From assembly GCF_034931005.1 (NCBI RefSeq), contig NZ_JAYGIN010000001.1, forward strand, positions 186,001 to 250,000: 64,000 nucleotides of DNA, in the 5' to 3' direction. Numbering within the stretch: position 1 is the stretch's first letter; the number at the start of each line of letters is the position of its first letter. The translations under genes were made by a program, and so were the position numbers. Below the pieces are notes generated by a model. That model was given only the letters and a program-made list of their open reading frames with translations, made no database searches and was not told the DNA's origin. Source of the stretch: Arcicella sp034931005. GTDB lineage: Bacteria; Bacteroidota; Bacteroidia; Cytophagales; Spirosomataceae. Below, in pieces: positions 32,872 through 42,094 of this stretch.

Positions 32872-33927
32872 TTGAATAGCTTTAATTTACAAAACATAGT
32901 CAGACAACATATTTTATCACTTGCTCCGTATTCGTCTGCTCGTGATGAATATACAGGAAAAGAAGGTATTTTCTTGGATGCCAACGAAAATCCAATTGGC
33001 TCGGCAACACCCGAAAATTGGAACCGTTATCCAGACCCATATCAGTGGGAAATTAAAGAAAAGTTAGCCCCGATAAAAGGTTGTCGTTCATCGCAGATAT
33101 TCTTGGGAAATGGCTCTGATGAACCAATTGACCTCATTATCAGACTTACCTGCGAACCTAAAGAAGATAATATTATTATTTTGCCTCCTACTTACGGAAT
33201 GTATGAAGTGAGTGCGTCAGTGAATAATGTGGAAATTCAAAAAATCCCATTAACGACTGATTATCAATTGGATACTGATAAAATTATTGCGGCGGTTAAT
33301 CCAAAAACGAAGCTAATTTTCGTTTGTTCGCCCAATAATCCAACGGGAAATTTGATTGATAGACAAGCCATTCTAACCATCATCGAAAACTTCCAACAAG
33401 GAATCGTTATCATTGATGAAGCCTACAATGATTTTTCAGAAGAGCCGTCTTTCATTCCAGAATTAGATAAATTTTCGAATGTTATGGTGCTTCAAACTTT
33501 CTCAAAGGCTTGGGGATTAGCCGCTTTACGTTTGGGAATGGCTTTTGCCAATGAAGAATTAATTTCTCTTTTGAATAAAATAAAATATCCGTACAACATT
33601 AACGGACTAACCCAAAAGCAATTAATTGAGAATATTGGTAATGTAGAATTTGTTAAAAATTCGGTAAAAACATTAAATCAAAATCGAGCAGATATGATTG
33701 TGGCATTAGAAAACCTTTCAATTGTTACAAAAATTTATCCATCCGATGCCAATTTCCTTTTAGTAAAATTCACGGAAGCAAAGAAAATTTTTGATTATTT
33801 AATTGAGCAAAAAACAATTGTGCGTGACCGTTCTAAAGTTGTTCTTTGCGATAATTCCCTTAGAATTTCAATTGGAACTGCCGAAGAAAACCATCATTTA
33901 ATGGAACTTTTAAAGAACTATTCATAG
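32872..33927 (+). CDS. hisC: Histidinol-phosphate aminotransferase
   Basis: A 351-residue class I/II PLP aminotransferase that converts imidazole acetol phosphate to histidinol phosphate. It has a TTG start four bases after the Uma2 stop codon. Motifs: F-L-D-A-N-E-N-P-I-G, G-N-G-S-D-E-P-I-D, C-S-P-N-N-P-T-G-N, I-I-D-E-A-Y-N-D-F and Q-T-F-S-K-A-W-G-L-A-A-L-R-L-G, whose lysine (about residue 212) binds PLP. Later his genes (hisB, hisH, hisA, hisF, hisI) do not follow here: the next gene is unrelated. Confidence 0.96.
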   Translation: MNSFNLQNIVRQHILSLAPYSSARDEYTGKEGIFLDANENPIGSATPENWNRYPDPYQWEIKEKLAPIKGCRSSQIFLGNGSDEPIDLIIRLTCEPKEDNIIILPPTYGMYEVSASVNNVEIQKIPLTTDYQLDTDKIIAAVNPKTKLIFVCSPNNPTGNLIDRQAILTIIENFQQGIVIIDEAYNDFSEEPSFIPELDKFSNVMVLQTFSKAWGLAALRLGMAFANEELISLLNKIKYPYNINGLTQKQLIENIGNVEFVKNSVKTLNQNRADMIVALENLSIVTKIYPSDANFLLVKFTEAKKIFDYLIEQKTIVRDRSKVVLCDNSLRISIGTAEENHHLMELLKNYS

Positions 33928-33990
33928 TTAAGAGAATTTAGTTTTAGGGATATTAGTTGGTAAAGAAACTCTAACTTAGCGAGTTCTAAG

Positions 33991-34046
33991 CAGTCCGACT
34001 ATCGTCTGACTTAAGACCTTGACTCGGTCAGACGATAGTCAGACCG
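33991..34046. repeat. REP-like palindrome downstream of hisC
   Basis: GACTATCGTCTGAC (33997-34010) and its exact complement (34027-34040) form the core. The pairing extends outward to about 21 bp with two mismatches. There is no strong T tract, so this looks like a dispersed palindrome that may also stabilise the his mRNA 3' end. Confidence 0.7.
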
Positions 34047-34145
34047 CATAGCATTTTTCAAGCATTAGATTGGGGAAAAAACTCTTTCAATTTTTAGAAA
34101 AAAATAATAATTACACGGCAAAGAGCCTAAATATTCACGGTACTT

Positions 34146-34661
34146 ATGAAACGAATATTGCTATTATCTATCTTATTAATCAGCTATTTAAGCGGTTTTT
34201 CACAAGAAAAAGGTTGGGCTTTAGGGGCAAAAATTGGCGACCCATCAGGACTAAACATTCGTCATTATCTGAATAATGATAAAAATGCGATAGAACTTAA
34301 TCTGGGAGTTTATGGCGGTATTTGGGGACTAAGAAGTAATTATAAAAATGGTGCTTTTGATGGAGCGGGTTTTTCTTTTAGTGGTGTTTATTTATGGCAT
34401 AATGAAATGACAACCAACTTAAAAAACTATTATGGTTTTGGAGCTCAATTTACTTCACGTTCGTATTATGTACCAGATGGAACGGGTAAAAAAGAAATTC
34501 CAACGACAGGCTTAGGTGGATTAGGACAAGTGGGTATTGAATATTTTCTTCCAAGTTCTCCTATTTCTATTTTCTTAGAAGCAGGTGCTTATGTTGAACT
34601 TGTACCTTCAATTCTCTACTTTCATCCACAAGGTGGCGGAGGTGTTAGGCTTAATTTTTAA
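34146..34661 (+). CDS. Small exported beta-barrel-like outer-membrane protein
   Basis: A 171-residue protein with signal peptide MKRILLLSILLISYLSGFSQ. The mature part alternates short amphipathic strands rich in Gly, Tyr, Phe and Trp (for example G-V-Y-G-G-I-W-G-L-R and Y-Y-G-F-G-A-Q-F). It ends V-R-L-N-F, a terminal Phe typical of outer-membrane beta barrels. I recognise no named family. It probably forms an eight-stranded barrel. It is a single gene, followed by a tRNA gene on the same strand. Confidence 0.75.
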   Translation: MKRILLLSILLISYLSGFSQEKGWALGAKIGDPSGLNIRHYLNNDKNAIELNLGVYGGIWGLRSNYKNGAFDGAGFSFSGVYLWHNEMTTNLKNYYGFGAQFTSRSYYVPDGTGKKEIPTTGLGGLGQVGIEYFLPSSPISIFLEAGAYVELVPSILYFHPQGGGGVRLNF

Positions 34662-34679
34662 GAAATAAATCGTTAAGGT

Positions 34680-34710
34680 TTTGCATAAGTCAGCTTATTG
34701 GCTACATTTG
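34680..34710 (+). promoter_or_regulatory. Promoter of tRNA-Ala
   Basis: TTTG (34680-34683), a 19-bp spacer and TACATTTG (34703-34710) match the Bacteroidota consensus. The tRNA starts 13 bp beyond the -7 box. Confidence 0.75.
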
Positions 34711-34722
34711 TAAAACCAATAC

Positions 34723-34796
34723 GGGGGATTAGCTCAGTTGGCTAGAGCGCTACGCTGGCAGCGTAGAGGTCATCGGTTCGAATCCGATATTCTCCA
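34723..34796 (+). tRNA. tRNA-Ala (anticodon GGC)
   Basis: A complete 74-nt cloverleaf. The acceptor is GGGGGAT/ATTCTCC and includes the G3-U70 alanine identity pair. The D arm is GCTC/GAGC with AGTTGGCTA. The anticodon stem is CTACG/CGTAG around CTGGCAG (anticodon GGC), and the T arm is ATCGG-TTCGAAT-CCGAT. The discriminator is A; the 3' CCA is not encoded. Confidence 0.95.
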
Positions 34797-34800
34797 CATA

Positions 34801-34836
34801 AAAACCTTCATACTTTACTGTATGGAGGTTTTTTAT
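34801..34836 (+). terminator. Intrinsic terminator of tRNA-Ala
   Basis: Arms AAAACCTTCATAC (34801-34813) and GTATGGAGGTTTT (34820-34832) followed by T, 5 bp after the tRNA. Confidence 0.85.
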
Positions 34837-34959
34837 TTTCATATTATCCCTAAATTAAAAAACTATATTGAGGTGAAATAAGCAGATTGAATTTCTTAAT
34901 TTTCAGTAAAATTCATTTCATATTGTCTTCTTTCTATCTGACAGACAACCAAACATTCC

Positions 34960-37731
34960 ATGAAACACAAACTTCATTACACGAATACTTTAATTTTCAG
35001 CTTACTGACATTTCTGCTAATCGAAGGATGCAGAACTATGAATTCCAGTTCACAAAAGGACGTTTTTTCTTCTTATAAATCAGCCTCTGACGATAGCACT
35101 TTGTACGGAAACAAAGCACCGTACATCATGCCATACAATAGAACGCTTGAACCTGCGGGCGAATCTGTCAGCTTTGGTGATGGTTCGGTAGAAAACCACA
35201 GTCTTGATGCCATTTTACTACCTGATAAGCAGACGCTTTTGGTGGAAGACCGATACGGACTTGCTTTCTTTGAGGTAAATTCTCACCAATTGATTCACCG
35301 TTGGAGTTACTCAAAAGATTCAAAATACAAAAGTAGTATGAATACTTTTTCGGGAATTACAACGACTATTCATCACGATTCAACTTTTATTTTTTGCAGT
35401 GCAGGCGGGCGAGATACCTTTACAAGCGAAAAAGGAGAAAAAATTGCCAATTCCTATGTAGCACAATTTTATTGGGATGGTAAAAAAGCTAAAATTGTAA
35501 ATTTATTCTCTTTTGAACCTCTGAAACCTGCTACGATTGCGTTGCCAAATCAAATTATTACACAAGTAGAAAACGGAGATTTATATTTTTACACTATCCT
35601 AAATGGCAATAATCAATTGGTAAAAGTTCGAGTAAAAGACAAACAAACCGTTTGGACAAAACCCACAGGCGTTGCTCCTTTTGGGTTAGCAATAGTTAAT
35701 AACAAAGCATACATAACCAATTGGGCTGGTGCAGTTCCAGATTCTACAAATGGCTTAGAAACCGCAGGAATTCCTTGGGGAAGTGCTTATATTGACCCTA
35801 AAACAGGTGCAATGTCGCAAGGAACGGTCTCAATTTTTGACCTTAATTCTATTCAATTAGAAAAAGAAATCAGCGTTGGTTTGCACCCAAATGCTATTAT
35901 TACCAGTCACGATAAACAATATATTTACGTTGCTAATGGTAATAGTGACTACATTTCTATTATCGACACAAAGACAAATACAGTTAAAGATTCCATTTTT
36001 GTTGGACTTTTTAATACTGGGAATGGCTATATCGGAAGTACACCAAACGCCTTAGCAATTGATAGTCAGGACAAAATTCTTTACGTAGCGAATGGTTTGG
36101 ATAATGCTATTTGCGTAGTCGAATTAAATCACCAATCTGGAAAACATCAAATAAAAGGGTATATTCCAACCGAAGCGTATCCATCAGGTATTGTACTGAA
36201 TAACAATCAATTATGTATAACAAACTTAGAAGCAACCGGAGCAAGAGCTTTAAATGACTCACCTATTGAAGTATTTTCGCTCGGAAAATCTATGGGTGTA
36301 AAAGGTCCAAATAAAGTTTCAGGCTTCAATTCTCACAAACAAATGGCTTCCATTTCGTTCATTCCTTTACCAAGTGATGGGGAACTCAAAAACTATACAG
36401 AGAAAGTAAAAAAGCTTAATATGAGTTTCAGATTAGCACTTTCTGAAAGATTACCCCGTAAAGGAGTTGCCCCGAAACCAGTTCCAGAAAGAATTGGCGA
36501 ACCGTCGGTTTTCAAGCACGTTTTGTATATCATCAAGGAAAATCGTACTTATGACCAAGTTTTGGGCGATATTCCAGAAGGTCGTGGAATGCCATCACTG
36601 TGTATTTTTGGGGACAGCGTAACGCCAAATCAGCATAAATTGACTTACGATTATTTACTTTTAGACAATTATCACGCTTCTGGAAAAAGCTCAGCCGAAG
36701 GGCATCATTGGGCAAGTGCGGCAATGGTGACAGATTATACGGAGAAAAATGTTCGGGCTTGGTTTAGAAGTTACCCACACGTATTGTACGATGCAATGGT
36801 TTATAATAAAAAAGGCTTGATTTGGAATAATGCTTTAGACCACGGAAAAACCGTTCGTATTTATGGAGAAGCCTGTACGTCTGAATTTGATGAGAAAAAG
36901 TACGACTGGAAAACCCTTTATGATATGCGTGAGGCAGGAAAAATTGTTGATTTTAAATTTAAAAATACTACGACCATTTCGAGAGTAAGACCAATTTTAT
37001 CAGAGACTTTTCCTGGTGGAGACGATGAAAGAGTAAGTGACCAAATGCGTGCCGATGCCTTTATCAGAGAATTGGAGGAAACAGCGGCAAAACCAAACGG
37101 TCAATTACCAAATTTGATGATTATGGCTTTACCAAATGACCATACGGCAGGGACGAGTCCTAAATTTCCAGTTCCACAAGCTATGGTGGCAGATAATGAT
37201 TTAGCGGTTGGAAGAATTGTAGAAGCAGTTATGAAAAGTCGATTTGCCGATTCTACCGTGATTTTTATTTCAGAAGATGATTCACAAGCTGGTTGGGATC
37301 ATATTTCAGCGTATCGAACTACTGGTTATATTATTAGTGCCTATTCAAGATTACAAAAAACAATTCATACGAGTTATAATCAAACTTCGATGTTGAGAAC
37401 GATGGAACAAATTTTGGGACTTCCACCAATGAATGTTATTGATGCAACTGCCCTCCCGATGTTTGATTGTTTCAGCGACAAACCAGATTTTTCGTTCAAA
37501 TATAAAGCCATTCCAAACAGGATTCAACTTGACAAAATGAATCCTGAACCCAAAGATTTAAAAGGTGCTGCTTTGAAATTTAGTAATAAATCTGTTCAAA
37601 TGGCATTTAATAAAATTGACCAAGGACACGATAATTTATTAAATCGAATTTTATGGTTTTCGGTAAAAGGTAAATCACCCTATCCTGCCAAATTTGCAGG
37701 AAATGAAGAAGAAGACGAAGATGACGATTAA
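34960..37731 (+). CDS. Lipoprotein with YncE-like beta-propeller and alkaline-phosphatase-superfamily phosphoesterase domains
   Basis: A 923-residue exported protein whose signal peptide M-K-H-K-L-H-Y-T-N-T-L-I-F-S-L-L-T-F-L-L-I-E-G-C ends in a lipobox-like L-I-E-G-C. The N-terminal half (about 70-460) has beta-propeller repeats such as Y-I-Y-V-A-N-G-N-S-D-Y-I-S-I-I-D-T-K-T-N-T-V. The C-terminal half (about 500-870) is a phosphoesterase domain with Y-I-I-K-E-N-R-T-Y-D-Q-V-L-G-D, F-I-S-E-D-D-S-Q-A-G-W-D-H-I and N-H/D-H metal-site segments. An acidic tail ends E-E-D-E-D-D-D. Such fusions occur in Bacteroidota and may release phosphate outside the cell; substrate unknown. Single gene with a strong terminator. 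Confidence 0.85.
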   Translation: MKHKLHYTNTLIFSLLTFLLIEGCRTMNSSSQKDVFSSYKSASDDSTLYGNKAPYIMPYNRTLEPAGESVSFGDGSVENHSLDAILLPDKQTLLVEDRYGLAFFEVNSHQLIHRWSYSKDSKYKSSMNTFSGITTTIHHDSTFIFCSAGGRDTFTSEKGEKIANSYVAQFYWDGKKAKIVNLFSFEPLKPATIALPNQIITQVENGDLYFYTILNGNNQLVKVRVKDKQTVWTKPTGVAPFGLAIVNNKAYITNWAGAVPDSTNGLETAGIPWGSAYIDPKTGAMSQGTVSIFDLNSIQLEKEISVGLHPNAIITSHDKQYIYVANGNSDYISIIDTKTNTVKDSIFVGLFNTGNGYIGSTPNALAIDSQDKILYVANGLDNAICVVELNHQSGKHQIKGYIPTEAYPSGIVLNNNQLCITNLEATGARALNDSPIEVFSLGKSMGVKGPNKVSGFNSHKQMASISFIPLPSDGELKNYTEKVKKLNMSFRLALSERLPRKGVAPKPVPERIGEPSVFKHVLYIIKENRTYDQVLGDIPEGRGMPSLCIFGDSVTPNQHKLTYDYLLLDNYHASGKSSAEGHHWASAAMVTDYTEKNVRAWFRSYPHVLYDAMVYNKKGLIWNNALDHGKTVRIYGEACTSEFDEKKYDWKTLYDMREAGKIVDFKFKNTTTISRVRPILSETFPGGDDERVSDQMRADAFIRELEETAAKPNGQLPNLMIMALPNDHTAGTSPKFPVPQAMVADNDLAVGRIVEAVMKSRFADSTVIFISEDDSQAGWDHISAYRTTGYIISAYSRLQKTIHTSYNQTSMLRTMEQILGLPPMNVIDATALPMFDCFSDKPDFSFKYKAIPNRIQLDKMNPEPKDLKGAALKFSNKSVQMAFNKIDQGHDNLLNRILWFSVKGKSPYPAKFAGNEEEDEDDD

Positions 37732-37759
37732 TTTGATTCTTTATTTTTAATATTTTGGA

Positions 37760-37800
37760 AGCCTTCAAAAGATTTAACCCTCTTTTGAAGGCTTTTTTAT
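37760..37800 (+). terminator. Intrinsic terminator after the phosphoesterase gene
   Basis: Perfect 13-bp arms (AGCCTTCAAAAGA 37760-37772, TCTTTTGAAGGCT 37781-37793) followed by six T. Confidence 0.9.
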
Positions 37801-37937
37801 ATATGTGGGGGTTAGGTATTAGTGTTGGAACTCGCCATTAGTCAAGTTATAACCTATTCAACCATAAACTTATTTTAACGAATACTTAAAACTTTACTTC
37901 TTGACTTATTTTATTCTCCATAAAATCTTAATAAGAA

Positions 37938-38001
37938 TTTGTAAATAAAAACTTATAAAAGTAATTTTGTTTCAAATTTAACCAAATGGTTAAATTTGAA
38001 A
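37938..38001 (+). promoter_or_regulatory. Promoter plus TetR operator of the efflux locus
   Basis: TTTG at 37938-37941, a 20-bp spacer and TAATTTTG at 37962-37969 form a consensus Bacteroidota promoter. Immediately after the -7 box, at the expected start site, is a perfect inverted repeat: TTTCAAATTTAACCA (37970-37984), AA, and the exact complement at 37987-38001. The TetR gene starts 17 bp later, so autorepression is very likely. Confidence 0.8.
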
Positions 38002-38018
38002 GTTAAATTATTTAGTTA

Positions 38019-38624
38019 ATGTCAAAAATTGATAACATAACAACCGAAGCAAAAATCTTGGCTGCTGCCGAAGTGATATTTTTGCGTGATGGTTACTCAG
38101 GTTCACGAATGCAAGATATTGCAGACCTTGCGGGTATGAACAAAGCTTTACTTCACTACTATTTCCGTTCAAAAGACAAGTTATTTGAATATATTTTTGA
38201 TAAAAAAATCAGTTTGATGTTCCCTAAAATGGAAGAACTTTTCGATGAAAATGCTTCGTTCATTGAGATTTTATCAGGATTTATTGAGAATTACATCAAA
38301 TTATTAATGGCAAATCCATTTCTACCTCTTTTTGTCATCACAACCATAAACAAACCTGATAGAGAAGATTTTCTGGAAAAACTTCCTATATTTTTAAAGC
38401 GAAGATTAATAGAGTTTTATCAAAGAGATTTAGCACTTGGAAAGGTCAGAAAGCATAACCCTGTCCAATTAATTATTTCTGTTTTTGGTATGTGTGTATT
38501 TCCATTTATGGCAAAACCAATGCTAAAAAAAATGTCAAATATGAATGATGAGCAATTTCAAGAATTCATGAATCAACGAATTCCCGAAGTGCAAGGATAT
38601 ATAAAATTAATATTAGAACCATAA
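38019..38624 (+). CDS. TetR/AcrR-family repressor of the efflux operon
   Basis: A 201-residue regulator. The N-terminal TetR helix-turn-helix (about residues 10-57) contains A-A-E-V-I-F-L-R-D-G-Y-S-G-S-R-M-Q-D-I-A and A-G-M-N-K-A-L-L-H-Y-Y-F-R-S-K-D-K-L-F. The helical ligand domain has no recognisable specificity. It is first in a series with TolC, HlyD and ABC exporter genes and has a perfect palindromic operator at its own promoter, so it probably represses the operon until a toxic compound binds. Confidence 0.93.
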   Translation: MSKIDNITTEAKILAAAEVIFLRDGYSGSRMQDIADLAGMNKALLHYYFRSKDKLFEYIFDKKISLMFPKMEELFDENASFIEILSGFIENYIKLLMANPFLPLFVITTINKPDREDFLEKLPIFLKRRLIEFYQRDLALGKVRKHNPVQLIISVFGMCVFPFMAKPMLKKMSNMNDEQFQEFMNQRIPEVQGYIKLILEP

Positions 38625-38640
38625 TCATGAGACATTGATA

Positions 38641-39906
38641 ATGAACAAGTTAAGTCAAATTTTCATCATAGTAGCATTCTGTAATTTTTCTATTTCTGCC
38701 CAAACTACCCTGCAATCTTGCATAGAATTGGCTGAAAAAAATAGTCCACAAGCACAACTTTTGCCTTTGGTGAAAGAAGCTGAAAACGTACAAATTGGAG
38801 CATTGAATAAGAATTTTCTCCCCCAAATGTCATTGGGTGGACAAGCTACTTGGCAGTCTGCGGTGACGAGTTTACCGATTTCATTACCCAATATTTCAGT
38901 CCCGACTATCTCAAAAGACCAATACAAAGCAACTTTGGATTTAACCCAAAATATTTGGGATGGCGGATTGACCAAAGGACAAAAAAAAATAACCTCCGCT
39001 ACGGCAAACACAGATTCGAAAAGTATTGAGAATAATCTTTATCAACTAAAAGAACAAATTTCAAATCTCTATTTTGGGATTTTATTAGCCGATAAACAGT
39101 TCGTAAATACTGAAATTACACGAAACGACCTTGAAAGTCAATCGAAGAAAATTCAAGCAAATTTGCAAAATGGAACAGCTATTAAAGGCAATGTTTTAAT
39201 GATTGAAGCTCGTTTGATTGAACTAAAACAAATTCAAAGAGAAATAAAAAGCAGAAAATTAGCGGCTTTGAAAGGGCTTTCTATCTTAACAGGAAAGGAA
39301 TTTCCTGAAAATACAATTTTAGAAACGCCTCAAATTCAAGCACTTGAAGAAAGTAATATTGACCGACCAGAACTAAAATTATTTGATGCTCAGAAGGATT
39401 TATCAGAAGCCAATAAATCGCTCATAAAAGCGAAATATGCTCCAAAAGTTAATTTATTTGCGACTGGCGGATATGGCAGACCAGGGTTAAATTTCCTTTC
39501 TCCCGACTTTAGTACCTACTTTATTGGCGGATTAGCATTCAAAATTCCGTTATCACATCTATACTTAAAAACCCAAAATTCAGATTTACGACAATTGGAT
39601 ATTAATAAAGAGAAAATTGACCGTCAAAAAGAGCTTTTCTTGCAACAAACCAATCTAAAATTAGCTTCACAAAATGAAGACGTTGCAAAATTGCAAGACC
39701 AAATTAAAGAAGATGCTCGACTGATTGAAATTAGGGAATATATCAAAAAAACGGCTGAAAATAAACTCGAAAATGGCATTATTACAGTGAGTGATTATAT
39801 TACTGAAATGGATAATGAAGCAATTGCAAAACAAAATTTGAGTTTACATCAAGTTCAATTACTGCAAGTTATCAATAGTATAAAAATTACAAAAGGCAAG
39901 TTTTAA
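38641..39906 (+). CDS. TolC-family outer-membrane efflux protein
   Basis: A 421-residue outer-membrane channel component. The signal peptide starts MNKLSQIFIIVAFCNFSISAQ (ATG at 38641; the TTG two codons upstream is less likely). It has two long coiled-coil helical segments, including Q-K-K-I-T-S-A-T-A and L-Q-D-Q-I-K-E-D-A, with the TolC landmark Y-F-G-I-L-L-A-D-K-Q and a glycine/proline hinge G-Y-G-R-P-G-L-N. It forms the exit duct for the neighbouring HlyD/ABC exporter and starts 16 bp after the TetR gene. Confidence 0.92.
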   Translation: MNKLSQIFIIVAFCNFSISAQTTLQSCIELAEKNSPQAQLLPLVKEAENVQIGALNKNFLPQMSLGGQATWQSAVTSLPISLPNISVPTISKDQYKATLDLTQNIWDGGLTKGQKKITSATANTDSKSIENNLYQLKEQISNLYFGILLADKQFVNTEITRNDLESQSKKIQANLQNGTAIKGNVLMIEARLIELKQIQREIKSRKLAALKGLSILTGKEFPENTILETPQIQALEESNIDRPELKLFDAQKDLSEANKSLIKAKYAPKVNLFATGGYGRPGLNFLSPDFSTYFIGGLAFKIPLSHLYLKTQNSDLRQLDINKEKIDRQKELFLQQTNLKLASQNEDVAKLQDQIKEDARLIEIREYIKKTAENKLENGIITVSDYITEMDNEAIAKQNLSLHQVQLLQVINSIKITKGKF

Positions 39907-39975
39907 TGAGAATTTGGGGTTAGACCTCTTTGATTCTTAGTGACTTCGTAGCAAAAAAAATCAACATTTAAAACA

Positions 39976-40962
39976 ATGAAAAAATCATACAAAATATATT
40001 TTCTTTCAGCATTTGTTTTGGGCGTATCTGCCTGTAATTCCTCAAAAAATGACTTTGATGCAACAGGTGTTTTTGAAGCCGATGAAGTTATCGTTTCAGC
40101 AGAATCGAGTGGGAAACTGCTAAATTTCAATATTTCGGAAGGTGATAATTTAAAAATTGGGCAAAAAATTGGTTCAGTTGATTGTCAAAATGTTGGCTTG
40201 CAGAAAGCACAAGTTCAAGCGAGCATTGAGGCGTTGAAACTAAAACACAATAATGCCTCGCCACAAATTGAGATTTTAGCCAAGCAAATAGATAGTCAAA
40301 AATCGGTAATGGCTACCCAAAAAGAGCAATTAACCATTTTAGAAAAAGAACGCAAAAGAATCCAAAATTTGGTAAATGCTGAAGCCGTTCCGACGAAGCA
40401 ATTAGATGACATTTCGGGGCAAATTGACATTTTGAAACGTCAAATAGAAAATACCCAAAGTCAATTAGCGGTAATTACGCAACAAATTGCTTCACAAAAA
40501 GAGCAAGTAAATATCCAAAACAAAGGCATTTTGAGCGAAACCCAACCTTTACAAGTACGGATTTCTCAAATTGAAGAACAGTTAGGGCATTGCAAAATTA
40601 CCAATCCAATTGATGGAACCGTTTTGGTAAAATACGCAGAAGCTCAAGAAATTACAGGTATGGGCAAGCCACTTTATAAAATTGCCAACTTGGAAACGAT
40701 GACTCTTCGTGCGTACATCGCTGGCACACAATTGGGACAAGTCAAAGTAAATCAACCTGTTAAGGTTTTTATTGATAACGGAAAAGACGGTTCTTACAAA
40801 GAAATGACGGGAACTATTTCATGGATTTCGAGCAAATCAGAATTTACGCCAAAAACCATCCAAACCAAAGACGAAAGAGCCAATTTAGTTTATGCCACTA
40901 AAATCAAAGTTAAAAACGATGGATTTCTAAAGATTGGAATGTACGGAGAAGTGAAGTTTTAG
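39976..40962 (+). CDS. HlyD-family periplasmic adaptor lipoprotein
   Basis: A 328-residue membrane-fusion protein that links the inner-membrane exporter to TolC. The lipobox L-G-V-S-A-C anchors Cys20. The biotinyl-lipoyl-like domain starts V-F-E-A-D-E-V-I-V-S-A-E-S-S-G-K-L. A Gln-rich coiled-coil hairpin fills about residues 75-195 (S-Q-K-S-V-M-A-T-Q-K-E-Q-L). The barrel domain follows with I-T-N-P-I-D-G-T-V-L-V-K. The domain order matches YbhG-type adaptors of drug exporters. A copy of the 160-bp repeat (C) separates it from the ABC genes. Confidence 0.92.
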   Translation: MKKSYKIYFLSAFVLGVSACNSSKNDFDATGVFEADEVIVSAESSGKLLNFNISEGDNLKIGQKIGSVDCQNVGLQKAQVQASIEALKLKHNNASPQIEILAKQIDSQKSVMATQKEQLTILEKERKRIQNLVNAEAVPTKQLDDISGQIDILKRQIENTQSQLAVITQQIASQKEQVNIQNKGILSETQPLQVRISQIEEQLGHCKITNPIDGTVLVKYAEAQEITGMGKPLYKIANLETMTLRAYIAGTQLGQVKVNQPVKVFIDNGKDGSYKEMTGTISWISSKSEFTPKTIQTKDERANLVYATKIKVKNDGFLKIGMYGEVKF

Positions 40963-40966
40963 ATTT

Positions 40967-41126
40967 CGGAATAATCTACTATTTGTCACAAGACAAAATT
41001 AGACCACGGATAGAACAGATAAAACAGATTTACACTGATTTTTCTGTAAATTTATCCGTGTAAATCCGTTGAATCAGTAAAATCTGTGGGCTAATTTTAT
41101 TCTGCGACAAATTGTAGATAGTTCCG
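40967..41126. repeat. 160-bp MITE-like palindromic repeat, copy C (inverted)
   Basis: Begins CGGAATAATCTACTATTTGT and ends ACAAATTGTAGATAGTTCCG. Its reverse complement matches copy B (28537-28696) at all but about five of 160 positions by eye. It starts 4 bp after the HlyD stop codon, inside the efflux gene series, without an ORF. Confidence 0.9.
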
Positions 41127-41176
41127 TTAGAATTTAAAACACTCACTTACAATTTACTCAATCAACAATCCTTAAC

Positions 41177-42094
41177 ATGGCAGAAGTTATCATTCAAAAT
41201 ATCACTAAGACCTACGAAAACGGTGCAATAAAAGCCCTTGACGATGTAAGTTTTACTGTCAAATCTGGTGAGCTTTTCGGACTTATTGGTGCAGACGGAG
41301 CAGGAAAAACGAGCTTATTCCGAATTCTAACTACGCTGTTAATTCCTGATAGTGGCAAAGCAAGTGTAGCGGGTTTTGATGTGGTGAAAGATTTCAAAAA
41401 AATCAGAGAAATTGTGGGCTATATGCCTGGGAAATTTTCTTTATACCAAGACCTAAGCATTGAAGAAAATCTCAACTTTTTCGCCACCGTTTTTGGAACA
41501 ACTGTTGAAGAAAACTACGAATTGATTCGAGAGATTTACGTACAAATTGAGCCTTTTAAAAAACGTTTGGCTGGACAACTTTCGGGAGGAATGAAGCAAA
41601 AATTAGCCTTGTGTTGTGCTTTAATTCATGAACCTAAAGTTTTGTTTTTGGACGAACCAACCACAGGCGTTGACCCAGTTTCGAGAAAAGAGTTTTGGGA
41701 AATGTTGGGGAGACTGAAAGAACGTGGAATTACCATTATGGTTTCAACGCCCTACATGGACGAAGCCAAACTTTGTGACAGAATAGCCCTGATTCAAAAC
41801 AGTAAAATATTGGATATTGATACATTAGAAGGCATTTTGAGTAAAAATAAACAAAATTTATTTGCCGTAAATAGTGATAAAATGTATCAATTATTGAAAG
41901 ATTTACGAGCTTATCCCGATACCATTTCTTGCTTTGCCTTCGGTCAAAAACATCATTTACAGCTCAAATCGGGAGAAAATAGTTTAAAATCTCTTTTACC
42001 ATATCTCGAACAAAAAGGACATACTAACATTTCTATCCAAGCCATCAGTCCTGATATTGAAGATACTTTTATAAAATTAATGCAAGATGCTTAG
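41177..42094 (+). CDS. ABC exporter ATP-binding protein A (YbhF N-half-like)
   Basis: A 305-residue ABC ATPase. Walker A is slightly unusual, G-A-D-G-A-G-K-T-S. The Q-loop region is Y-M-P-G-K-F-S-L-Y-Q-D-L-S, the signature is Q-L-S-G-G-M-K-Q-K, Walker B is V-L-F-L-D-E-P-T-T-G-V-D-P and the switch region is S-T-P-Y-M-D-E. A C-terminal extension of about 80 residues follows. E. coli YbhF fuses two such ATPase halves; here they are separate genes overlapping by 8 bp. It should energise export through the ABC-2 permeases downstream. Confidence 0.93.
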   Translation: MAEVIIQNITKTYENGAIKALDDVSFTVKSGELFGLIGADGAGKTSLFRILTTLLIPDSGKASVAGFDVVKDFKKIREIVGYMPGKFSLYQDLSIEENLNFFATVFGTTVEENYELIREIYVQIEPFKKRLAGQLSGGMKQKLALCCALIHEPKVLFLDEPTTGVDPVSRKEFWEMLGRLKERGITIMVSTPYMDEAKLCDRIALIQNSKILDIDTLEGILSKNKQNLFAVNSDKMYQLLKDLRAYPDTISCFAFGQKHHLQLKSGENSLKSLLPYLEQKGHTNISIQAISPDIEDTFIKLMQDA

